From positions 62,001-126,000 of the forward strand of contig DASXYG010000140.1 in NCBI GenBank assembly GCA_036502625.1: a DNA stretch of 64,000 bases. Direction: 5' to 3'. The first letter of the stretch is position 1, and every line of letters begins with the position of its first letter. Positions 1 to 6,535 of the stretch are shown piece after piece. Position numbers and translations under genes: made by a program. Origin of the DNA: DASXYG01 sp036502625 (GTDB taxonomy: Bacteria; Actinomycetota; Actinomycetes; Streptosporangiales; Streptosporangiaceae). Under the pieces are notes generated by a model. The model did not search any database. It was not told the DNA's origin and worked only from the letters and a program-made list of their open reading frames with translations.

Positions 1-278
1 GCGGCCATGGACGGCTCGGCGCACTGCCGTACGTCGACCCGCGCGATGAGCGAGCTGGCCAGCTCGAACAGCTTCAGCGAGCAGGCGTACGTGCCCGGAC
101 GGTCGCCGGCGCGTACGTAGCCCGCCGCGATGAGGGTCTGGAGCGTGCGGTGGACGTTGCTCTTGGTCAGGTCGAGCTCGCGCGCGAGGTCCGACACGCC
201 GCGCGGCGCCGGGCTGTGCGCCAGGGCTTCCAGCACCGTGAGTCCTTTGACGAGCGTGGTGTCCATTGCCCCCACCAT
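1..278 (-). CDS. IclR-family transcriptional regulator, N-terminal part (cut by window start)
   Basis: The minus-strand frame begins at the ATG at 278 (a second in-frame ATG lies at 266) and stays open to base 1. It encodes a winged helix-turn-helix typical of IclR regulators: LVKGLTVLEALAHSP, then SDLARELDLTKSNVHRTLQT, then a wing with GYVRAGDRPGTYACSLKLFEL. The C-terminal effector-binding domain lies outside the window. It is divergent from the transporter/decarboxylase pair at 359-3053, which it probably controls through the repeats between them. Family assignment is firm; target and effector are inferred or unknown. Confidence 0.85.
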   Translation of the reverse strand, partial: MVGAMDTTLVKGLTVLEALAHSPAPRGVSDLARELDLTKSNVHRTLQTLIAAGYVRAGDRPGTYACSLKLFELASSLIARVDVRQCAEPSMA

Positions 279-305
279 TGACGGGCGATCGGTTGCTTTG
301 CTCCA

Positions 306-346
306 ATGTTCTGTATCACGGTACACCGTTCCATTATGTAGAACAT
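306..346. promoter_or_regulatory. putative IclR operator, two GTTC-type sites
   Basis: The divergent intergenic space holds ATGTTCT at 306-312 and its exact reverse complement AGAACAT at 340-346. Inside lie two 17-bp elements, GTTC-N9-GTAC (308-324) and GTTC-N9-GAAC (328-344), 20 bp or about two helical turns apart. A small palindrome CGGT-AC-ACCG sits at 319-328. IclR-family dimers often bind two adjacent palindromes, so this is a reasonable operator for the flanking regulator. It ends just upstream of the transporter ribosome-binding site. The function is inferred. Confidence 0.5.
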
Positions 347-358
347 CGGAGGGTCGTC

Positions 359-1711
359 ATGAACCGGGAACCGCGCGCCCGACAAGGCCGCGCCGTGCTC
401 AGAGTGGTGCTCGGCAACTTCCTGGAGATGTACGACTTCTCCGTCTACGGCTTCTACGCCGCCGCCATCGCGGGCGTGATCTTCCCCAGCGACAACAAGT
501 TCGTGTCGCTGATGCTGTCGCTCGGCACGTTCGGCGCCGGGTTCCTCATGCGCCCGCTCGGCGCGATCGTCCTCGGCGCGTACATCGACCGGCACGGCCG
601 CCGCGCCGGGCTCATCCTCAGCCTGGCGCTGATGTCGGTCGGCGTCGTGATCATGGCAGTCACCCCCGGATACGCCGCGATCGGCGTGGCCGCGCCGCTG
701 CTCGTCCTGCTCGGGCGGCTGCTCCAGGGGTTCTCCGCCGGCGCGGAGTCCAGCGGCGTGTCCGTCTACCTCGCCGAGATCGCCACGCCAGGCCGCCGCG
801 GCTTCTTCGTGAGCTGGCAGTCGGCGAGCCAGCAGGTGTCGGTGATCTTCGCGGCGGTCGTCGGCGTGATCCTCAGCATCACGCTCACCCCCGAGCAGAC
901 CGCGTCGTGGGGCTGGCGCGTACCGTTCCTGGTCGGCTCGCTGATCGTGCCGTTCCTGTTCTGGATCCGCCGCGGCCTGCACGAGACGGAGACCTTCACG
1001 GCCCGTACGGCCGCGCGCCGCCCCGGGCTGCGCGAGGTGTACCGGACCGTGCTGAAGTCCTGGCCGGTCGTGCTCAACGCGGTGCTCCTCGTGACGCTGA
1101 CCAGCGTGATGTTCTACCTGATCACGACGTACACGCCGACGTTCGGCGAGCACGAGCTCGGGCTGACGTACCTCGACAGCTTCATCGTCACGGTCTGCGT
1201 GGGCGTCTCGAACCTGATCTGGATCCCGGTCGTCGGCGCGCTGTCCGACCGCTTCGGCCGGGTGCCGCTGCTGGCCGGCGCGGCCGGGCTCACCGCGGTC
1301 ACCGCGTACCCGGTGATGACGTGGCTGACCGCGGCGCCGTCGTTCACCCGGCTGCTGCTCGTCCTGCTGTGGCTTTCGTTCCTGTACGGCGGCTACCAGG
1401 GCGCGATGGTCGTCACGCTGACCGAGATCATGCCGGCGACCGTGCGCGCGACCGGGTTCGCGCTGGCGTACAGCCTGGCCCAGGCGATCTTCGGCGGCTT
1501 CACCCCGGCGATCTCCACCGGCCTCATCCACGTCACCGGCGGGCAGAAGGCGATGCCCGGCGCGTGGCTCGCGTTCGCCGCGCTAATCTCCCTCATCGGC
1601 ATCCTGCTCGTGCGCCGCGCGAAGCCCGCTTTTTCCGAAGACGGGACGGGGGTACCGGCCGTCTCGGAGGTAACCGATGGCACTGCACCGAGTGGACGCG
1701 TCACGCGATGA
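359..1711 (+). CDS. MFS transporter, metabolite:H+ symporter (MHS) type
   Basis: A 450-residue polytopic membrane protein. The N-terminus VVLGNFLEMYDFSVYGFYAA followed by FGAGFLMRPLGAIVLGAYIDRHGRR is the signature of the MHS branch (citrate, proline/betaine, shikimate and alpha-ketoglutarate permeases). A second loop motif, GALSDRFGRVPLL, marks the start of the C-terminal half. I use the ATG at 359 because CGGAGGG lies just before it; a longer frame upstream would cover the operator. The 3' end overlaps the glutamate decarboxylase gene by 35 bases, so the two are probably co-expressed. The substrate cannot be read from sequence; a dicarboxylate or amino acid would fit its neighbour. Confidence 0.88.
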   Translation: MNREPRARQGRAVLRVVLGNFLEMYDFSVYGFYAAAIAGVIFPSDNKFVSLMLSLGTFGAGFLMRPLGAIVLGAYIDRHGRRAGLILSLALMSVGVVIMAVTPGYAAIGVAAPLLVLLGRLLQGFSAGAESSGVSVYLAEIATPGRRGFFVSWQSASQQVSVIFAAVVGVILSITLTPEQTASWGWRVPFLVGSLIVPFLFWIRRGLHETETFTARTAARRPGLREVYRTVLKSWPVVLNAVLLVTLTSVMFYLITTYTPTFGEHELGLTYLDSFIVTVCVGVSNLIWIPVVGALSDRFGRVPLLAGAAGLTAVTAYPVMTWLTAAPSFTRLLLVLLWLSFLYGGYQGAMVVTLTEIMPATVRATGFALAYSLAQAIFGGFTPAISTGLIHVTGGQKAMPGAWLAFAALISLIGILLVRRAKPAFSEDGTGVPAVSEVTDGTAPSGRVTR

Positions 1712-3053
1712 CACCTACGACGACATCTTCAGCTCGCACCTGAGCGAGGAGGTGCTGCCCAAGTTCCGGGTGCCGGAGAACCCGTCCGACCCCCGTACGG
1801 CGTACGCCCTGGTCCGCGCGGAGCTGGCGCTCGACGGCAACTCCTCGCAGAACCTCGCGACGTTCTGCACGACCTGGGTCGACGACGAGGTGCGCCGGCT
1901 GATGGACGACTGCGTCGACAAGAACATGATCGACAAGGACGAGTACCCGCAGACGGCGGAGATCGAGTCGCGGTGCGTCCACATGCTCGCCGACCTGTGG
2001 AACTCACCGCGCGGCGCGGACACCATGGGCTGCTCGACGACCGGGTCGAGCGAGGCGGCGATGCTGGGCGGGCTGGCGCTGAAGCACCGCTGGCGCAAGG
2101 CGCGCGAGGCCGCGGGCAAGCCGGCCGACCGGCCGAACCTGGTGTGCGGCCCGGTGCAGGTCTGCTGGGAGAAGTTCGCCCGCTACTTCGACGTCGAGCT
2201 GCGGCAGGTGCCGCTGGAGGAGGGCGCCACCGGGCTGCGCCCGCACCAGTTGCGCGACTACGTGGACGAGAACACGATCGGCGTCGTCGCGATCCTCGGC
2301 GTCACGTTCACCTGCGACTACGAGCCCGTCGCCGAGCTGTCCGCGGCGCTTGACGCGATCCAGAAGGACACCGGGATCGACGTCCCCATCCATGTGGACG
2401 CGGCGAGCGGCGGGTTCATCGCCCCGTTCATCCAGCGCGACCTCGAATGGGACTTCCGGGTCGACCGGGTCGCGTCGATCAACTCCTCCGGCCACAAGTA
2501 CGGGCTGGCGCCGCTCGGCGTCGGCTGGATCGTGTGGCGCTCCGCCGACCTGCTGCCCGAGGAGCTGGTCTTCCGGGTGAACTACCTCGGCGGCGACATG
2601 CCCACGTTCGCGCTCAACTTCTCCCGTCCCGGCGGCGAGGTGGTCGCGCAGTACTACATCATGCTGCGGCTCGGCCGCGAGGGGTACCGCCGCGTGCAGC
2701 AGGCGTGCGCCGACACCGCGCGGTTCCTGGCGGACAAGGTGCGCGAGATGGGCCCGTTCACGCTGCTGTACACCGGCGAGGGCGCGCTGCCCGCCGTGTC
2801 GTACAAGCTCACCGACCCGAACGCGCCGTTCGCGCTGTACGACCTGTCCGACCAGTTGCGCATGCGCGGCTGGCAGGTGCCGTCGTACCCGCTCCCGGCG
2901 AACCGGCAGGACACCACGATCCAGCGGGTGCTGATCCGCCACGGCACCGGCCGCGACAAGATCGAGCTGCTCGCCGAGGACATGCGGCGCGCGCTGAAGA
3001 CGCTCCGCGACGGCCCCGGCGACGCCGCCGCCCGTACGGGCTTCCACCACTAG
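1677..3053 (+). CDS. gadB: glutamate decarboxylase (PLP-dependent)
   Basis: A 458-residue group II PLP decarboxylase, full length for bacterial and plant glutamate decarboxylases. It would convert L-glutamate to GABA and CO2, consuming a proton. The N-terminal PKFRVPENPSDPRTAYALVR, the TMGCSTTGSSEAAMLGGLAL segment near 117-136, HVDAASGGF with Asp241, and the PLP lysine Lys274 in SSGHKYGLAPLGVGW are all present. The ATG at 1677 has a GGAGG box 7-8 bases upstream and overlaps the transporter end. A typical acid-resistance pair would have a GadC-type antiporter; here the partner is an MHS symporter, so the role may be catabolic or GABA-shunt related. Confidence 0.93.
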   Translation: MALHRVDASRDDTYDDIFSSHLSEEVLPKFRVPENPSDPRTAYALVRAELALDGNSSQNLATFCTTWVDDEVRRLMDDCVDKNMIDKDEYPQTAEIESRCVHMLADLWNSPRGADTMGCSTTGSSEAAMLGGLALKHRWRKAREAAGKPADRPNLVCGPVQVCWEKFARYFDVELRQVPLEEGATGLRPHQLRDYVDENTIGVVAILGVTFTCDYEPVAELSAALDAIQKDTGIDVPIHVDAASGGFIAPFIQRDLEWDFRVDRVASINSSGHKYGLAPLGVGWIVWRSADLLPEELVFRVNYLGGDMPTFALNFSRPGGEVVAQYYIMLRLGREGYRRVQQACADTARFLADKVREMGPFTLLYTGEGALPAVSYKLTDPNAPFALYDLSDQLRMRGWQVPSYPLPANRQDTTIQRVLIRHGTGRDKIELLAEDMRRALKTLRDGPGDAAARTGFHH

Positions 3054-3100
3054 CCCGGCGCGGCCACGACGGTCGTCCGGGTCCCGGTTCCGGCCACGGC

Positions 3101-5155
3101 TCAGTTCCCGTGCGGCGGCACGACCGAGTCGTACTCGTCCAGCGCCACCTGGTACGGGGACCGGCCGCCGAGGTCGTCCATGGGCGTGTGCATCGCGGCC
3201 GTGATGCCGTCGCGGAACCCGTCGTCCTGCAGGGATGTGACGTCCTTCGGCTTCAGCCTGTGCCCCGTCGAGTCGCGCATCCCGGAGTCGGCCATCTTCT
3301 TCTTCGCCGCCGCCCGCGCCCGCGTGTACACCTCGCGCATGACGGGGTCGGCGACGGTGACCGGGTCGGCGTCCTGCTCCCACAGCTCGCGTACGGCCGG
3401 CATGTAGGCCTTCTCGTGGACGTCCAGCGAGTGGGCCGCGTACGAGGCACGGTCGCGGGGCCGCGGGTGGTCGGGGTTCCAGTAGAAGCCGCTGACCCTG
3501 CGCAGCCCGCCGGGGCCCTTGCGGAAGTAGCCGTTCTCGTTGAGCACGACCGTGTGGATGACGTTCGCGGTGAGCTCGGCGTCGCTGTTGAACCGCGAAC
3601 GGTCGACGCGCAGCAGCGGGCGGCCGTCGGCGGTGGGGTTCACGTCGTCGACGTACGAGGCGCCCACGCCGTCGTAGTCGATGACGGGCCGCAGCCGGTG
3701 GTACAGCTCGCGGACCGGAGGCTGCCCGTGCGCCTCCCGGTCGTACCTGTTGTACGGGAGCGTGTCGATCCGGTGCACGACCGCGGCCGTGCGGGCGTTG
3801 TCGGCGACGTGCGCGGCGAGCGCCTCCGCGGTCGTGGCCGCGTCGCCGAGGATCGCCTTCCGCTTCGGGTCCTTCTCCTTGCGGGCGCGGGCGCGCAGGC
3901 CCTTGGCGATCTTGTGGGCGTCCGACGCGCGCGCCTTCGCCTTGCGTACGGACCCGGAGTCGGCCAGGCCGTCCGACTCCTTCGTGAGGCCCTCCAGCTT
4001 CGCCAGCGCGCGGCGGGCGGCGGCGCCGCGCGGCGAGGCGAAGAAGTCGCGGCGCGCATTCTCGGTGTCGAGCATCCGCTGGATCTCGGCCTCGCCGTTG
4101 AAGCCCAGCTCACGCGCCAGCCGGGACACCGCGCCGCAGTCGCCCGGCTCCGGGTCGGCGGGCAGCGCGGCGAACGCGGCGTGCGCGACCGGCGTACGGC
4201 GGTGCGCGTACGGCAGCGCCACCGGGCACCCGGCGCTCCGGTCGGACCTCTTGGCGTCGGCGAACCGCTTGCGCAGCGACGCGATCGCCTTGTCGGCGCC
4301 GGCGATGTCGCCCGACTCGGCGGCCTGCCGGGCGCGCGCCCGGTCCGTGCGGGGTGAGGTGGGCGCGCGGTGCCGCGGCGCGTGGCCCTTCAGGCGCTTC
4401 GCCGCCTTCTCGGCCTTCTCCGCCTTCGCGGCGTCGCGCCCGGCGCGGAGCAGCTTGAACGGCTTCAACAGCCCGCCAAGCGCGGCCGGCATCCCGTACG
4501 CAATGGCCTTCCCTGGGCCGCCGTTCCGCCAGTTGTCGACGAACGGCTTGCTGAACCCCTTCCACATCTGCGATGCGGTGGTGAGCGGGTTCTGCTTGAA
4601 CATCTGGAGCGTGTCGCCCCAGGTGGATTTGAAGCCGGAATGGGAGCAGAGATGGAGGAGGCAGCCGGCGGAGGCGACGCCGTCGAAGAGGTCCTTGCCG
4701 CCCTGGGCGAAGCCGCCGCCGATCTTGCAGGCGACGTCGCCGGCGATGCCGCAGTCCCAGGTGAAGTCGCCGCGGTCGCGGAACTCGAACCACGGCTCGT
4801 CCTTGCGCGGCTTCCACTCGCCGAGCTCGCCGCGGCGCTCGCCCTTCTTCTTCGGCTTCGGCACGGGCAGCCGGTCGAGGGGGACGATCCACTGGTCCGC
4901 GGATCCGGCGTGGCTCCCCGTACGGCCGGGCGGTGCCGTGCCCCGCGCCTGGGGGGTGCCCGTACGCGGGCAGTCGCGCCCGCCGGAGACCACCGCGCAG
5001 ACCGTATTCCGCACCGCGTCGCCGAGCCGCGCCCCGACGCCGCCCACGGCGAGCCCGGCCACGATGACCACGGCCAGCATTCCGAGCGCGATGTACTCGA
5101 TGGTCTTGCCGCCGCCGTCGGTACGGTCGCGCGGGGAAGCGAAGCGCCGCGGCAT
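3101..5155 (-). CDS. large exported protein with Flp-pilin-like N-terminus, toxin-like architecture
   Basis: A 684-residue protein of unknown function. Residues 15-21 read GGKTIEY, fitting the class III (Flp/Tad) prepilin pattern G-xxxx-E-Y, followed directly by one hydrophobic helix (about 22-44). A linker rich in Pro, Gly, Lys and Arg follows, then Cys-containing segments near 140-180 (DCGIAGDVACKIG, CLLHLCSHSG), a long Ala/Lys/Arg helical region, and a 200-residue C-terminal domain starting near VIDYDGVGASY that holds HTVVLNENGYF, YWNPDHPRPRD and HSLDVHEKAYMP. Similar pilin-like heads are found in actinobacteria on large proteins with variable tails, resembling polymorphic toxins. No immunity-like gene is adjacent. 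Function and delivery route are inference. Confidence 0.6.
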   Translation of the reverse strand: MPRRFASPRDRTDGGGKTIEYIALGMLAVVIVAGLAVGGVGARLGDAVRNTVCAVVSGGRDCPRTGTPQARGTAPPGRTGSHAGSADQWIVPLDRLPVPKPKKKGERRGELGEWKPRKDEPWFEFRDRGDFTWDCGIAGDVACKIGGGFAQGGKDLFDGVASAGCLLHLCSHSGFKSTWGDTLQMFKQNPLTTASQMWKGFSKPFVDNWRNGGPGKAIAYGMPAALGGLLKPFKLLRAGRDAAKAEKAEKAAKRLKGHAPRHRAPTSPRTDRARARQAAESGDIAGADKAIASLRKRFADAKRSDRSAGCPVALPYAHRRTPVAHAAFAALPADPEPGDCGAVSRLARELGFNGEAEIQRMLDTENARRDFFASPRGAAARRALAKLEGLTKESDGLADSGSVRKAKARASDAHKIAKGLRARARKEKDPKRKAILGDAATTAEALAAHVADNARTAAVVHRIDTLPYNRYDREAHGQPPVRELYHRLRPVIDYDGVGASYVDDVNPTADGRPLLRVDRSRFNSDAELTANVIHTVVLNENGYFRKGPGGLRRVSGFYWNPDHPRPRDRASYAAHSLDVHEKAYMPAVRELWEQDADPVTVADPVMREVYTRARAAAKKKMADSGMRDSTGHRLKPKDVTSLQDDGFRDGITAAMHTPMDDLGGRSPYQVALDEYDSVVPPHGN

Positions 5156-5289
5156 CCTCCGGCCACCTCTTCACGGTCGGGGACATCGGGTACGAAGATC
5201 GCGCAGCGGAGAATATCACCGCACACTTACCTCGCGCGGCCGGAGCCGGACGCACACGGCGTCCGCGGCCGGCCGCCGGGCCCCTAGAG

Positions 5290-5304
5290 TGGATCCTGGA
5301 TCAA
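5290..5304. promoter_or_regulatory. putative GntR autoregulatory operator
   Basis: TGGATCCTGGATCAA lies 28 bases before the GTG start of the GntR-family gene. It matches the perfect palindrome TGGATCCCGGATCCA at 15551-15565 and the site TGGATCCTGTATATAGATC at 15670, both in the divergent promoter of the LLM and enamidase-like genes. Recurrence at three relevant places supports one regulator acting on all. Binding is inferred. Confidence 0.6.
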
Positions 5305-5332
5305 ATCTGCGGAAGACGACGTACGGAGACAT

Positions 5333-5986
5333 GTGACCATCGGCCAGTATCAGCGACCGCCCACGGCGATGCAGGCCGTCCTGTCCGAGCTGCGGCGCAT
5401 GATCCGCCACGGGGAGCTGCCGCCGGGCGCGCAGCTCGCGCAGGAGGCGCTGGCCACGCGGCTCGGCGTCAGCCGGGTGCCGGTGCGCGAGGCGCTGCGC
5501 ATCCTGGAGGGCGAGGGCCAGGTCACGCACACGCCGCACACCGGTTACGCGGTCGCGAAGCTCGACTTCGACGACCTCCAGGAGATCAAGCGGCTGCGGG
5601 AGCTTCTGGAGACCGAGGCTGTACGCCGGTCCATGAAGGTGTTCGGCGACGACGACGTCGCGCGGATGTCCGCGGCGCTGGAGGAGATGGCCGCCGCGGC
5701 CGACGACGTGGGCGCGCTGAACATCGCCCACCGCCGATTCCACTTCTGCGTGTTCGAGCCCTCGGCCATGCCCCGCCTGCTCCGCGTCCTGCGCCAGCTC
5801 TGGGACTCCTCCGAGGCCTACCAGTCCCTCCGCCACGCCGACCGCCACGGCCGCGAGGGCTCGTACGAGGAACACACCGAGATCTTCGAGGCCGCCCGCG
5901 CCCGAGACGCGTCCAGCCTGGTCAAACTCCTCAACAAACACCGCCAACACACCCTCGACCAACTCCGCCCGGTGCTGCGGCCCTAG
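5333..5986 (+). CDS. GntR-family regulator with FCD-type effector domain
   Basis: A 217-residue regulator. Residues about 8-75 form the GntR winged helix, with LAQEALATRLGVSRVPVREALRILEGEGQ and the wing VTHTPHTGYAVA. The rest is an all-helical FCD-type ligand domain, with conserved RLRELLETEAVRRSM, HRRFHFCVFEPS and EEHTEIFEAARARD. The start is the GTG at 5333. It converges on the molybdenum hydroxylase operon (the stops are about 60 bases apart) and shares an operator-like sequence with the start of that operon, so it is the likely local repressor or activator. Its effector would be a pathway substrate or intermediate; that is inference. Confidence 0.9.
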   Translation: MTIGQYQRPPTAMQAVLSELRRMIRHGELPPGAQLAQEALATRLGVSRVPVREALRILEGEGQVTHTPHTGYAVAKLDFDDLQEIKRLRELLETEAVRRSMKVFGDDDVARMSAALEEMAAAADDVGALNIAHRRFHFCVFEPSAMPRLLRVLRQLWDSSEAYQSLRHADRHGREGSYEEHTEIFEAARARDASSLVKLLNKHRQHTLDQLRPVLRP

Positions 5987-6065
5987 CGGCGACGGGCGGC
6001 GCGGTGCTGCGGCCCTAGCCGCGGCGGGTGGCGCGGTCCTGCGGCCTTAGCCGCGACGGGCGCGG
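5970..6065. repeat. three tandem 32-bp repeats spanning two convergent stop codons
   Basis: Three near-identical 32-bp units occupy 5970-6001, 6002-6033 and 6034-6065, each of the type CGGTGCTGCGGCCCTAGC plus a CGGGCG-rich tail. The core CCTAGC reads as a TAG stop on both strands. Unit 1 supplies the GntR gene stop on the plus strand and unit 3 (with TTAG) the stop of the hydroxylase small subunit on the minus strand. It may be a simple local duplication of the gene end. Confidence 0.8.
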
Positions 6066-6535
6066 GCGGTCTCGGCGACGGCCGCGATGATGCCCTGGTA
6101 GCCGGTGCAGCGGCAGATGTTGCCGGACAGCGCCTCGCGGATCGCGTCCTCATCCGGCGCGCCGCCCTCATCCAGGTACTCCGCCGCGGCGACGAGGAAC
6201 CCGGGCGTGCAGTAGCCGCACTGGAGGCCATGGTTGCGGGCGAACGCGTCCTGAAGATCCGCGATGCGCCCCGTGTCGTGCAGTCCCTCGACCGTCCACA
6301 CCTCCCGCCCGTGCGCCTGCGCGGCGAACACCAGACAGGCCCTCACGGAGACCCCGTCCATCAACACCGAGCAGGCCCCGCAAACCCCGTGCTCACACCC
6401 AAGATGCGTCCCGGTCAGCCCCAACCGCTCCCGCAGAAAATCCGCAAGCCCAAGCCGAGCCGCCACCGTCTCCACGACGTCCCGCCCGTTAACCCGCACC
6501 CGCACGGTCACGGCCTCCACAGCCACCTCAGCCAC
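6047..6535 (-). CDS. molybdenum hydroxylase small subunit, [2Fe-2S] protein (CoxS/NdhS type)
   Basis: A 162-residue iron-sulfur subunit of the xanthine dehydrogenase/CO dehydrogenase family, passing electrons from the molybdenum site to FAD. The plant-type cluster motif C-x4-C-x2-C-x11-C occurs in GCEHGVCGACSVLMDGVSVRAC. The second cluster motif C-x2-C...C-x-C occurs in QCGYCTPGF and NICRCTGYQGI. I choose the GTG at 6535, which overlaps the upstream gene's stop by 8 bases; a much longer open frame continues through the repeat array upstream but is spurious. It is the last gene of the minus-strand operon starting at 15537. Confidence 0.93.
   Translation of the reverse strand: MAEVAVEAVTVRVRVNGRDVVETVAARLGLADFLRERLGLTGTHLGCEHGVCGACSVLMDGVSVRACLVFAAQAHGREVWTVEGLHDTGRIADLQDAFARNHGLQCGYCTPGFLVAAAEYLDEGGAPDEDAIREALSGNICRCTGYQGIIAAVAETARARRG

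Noticed and set aside
3054..3100. Terminator between the decarboxylase and the pilin-like gene
   Set aside because: Only a weak 5-bp stem (ACGAC-G-GTCGT) is visible, not enough to call.
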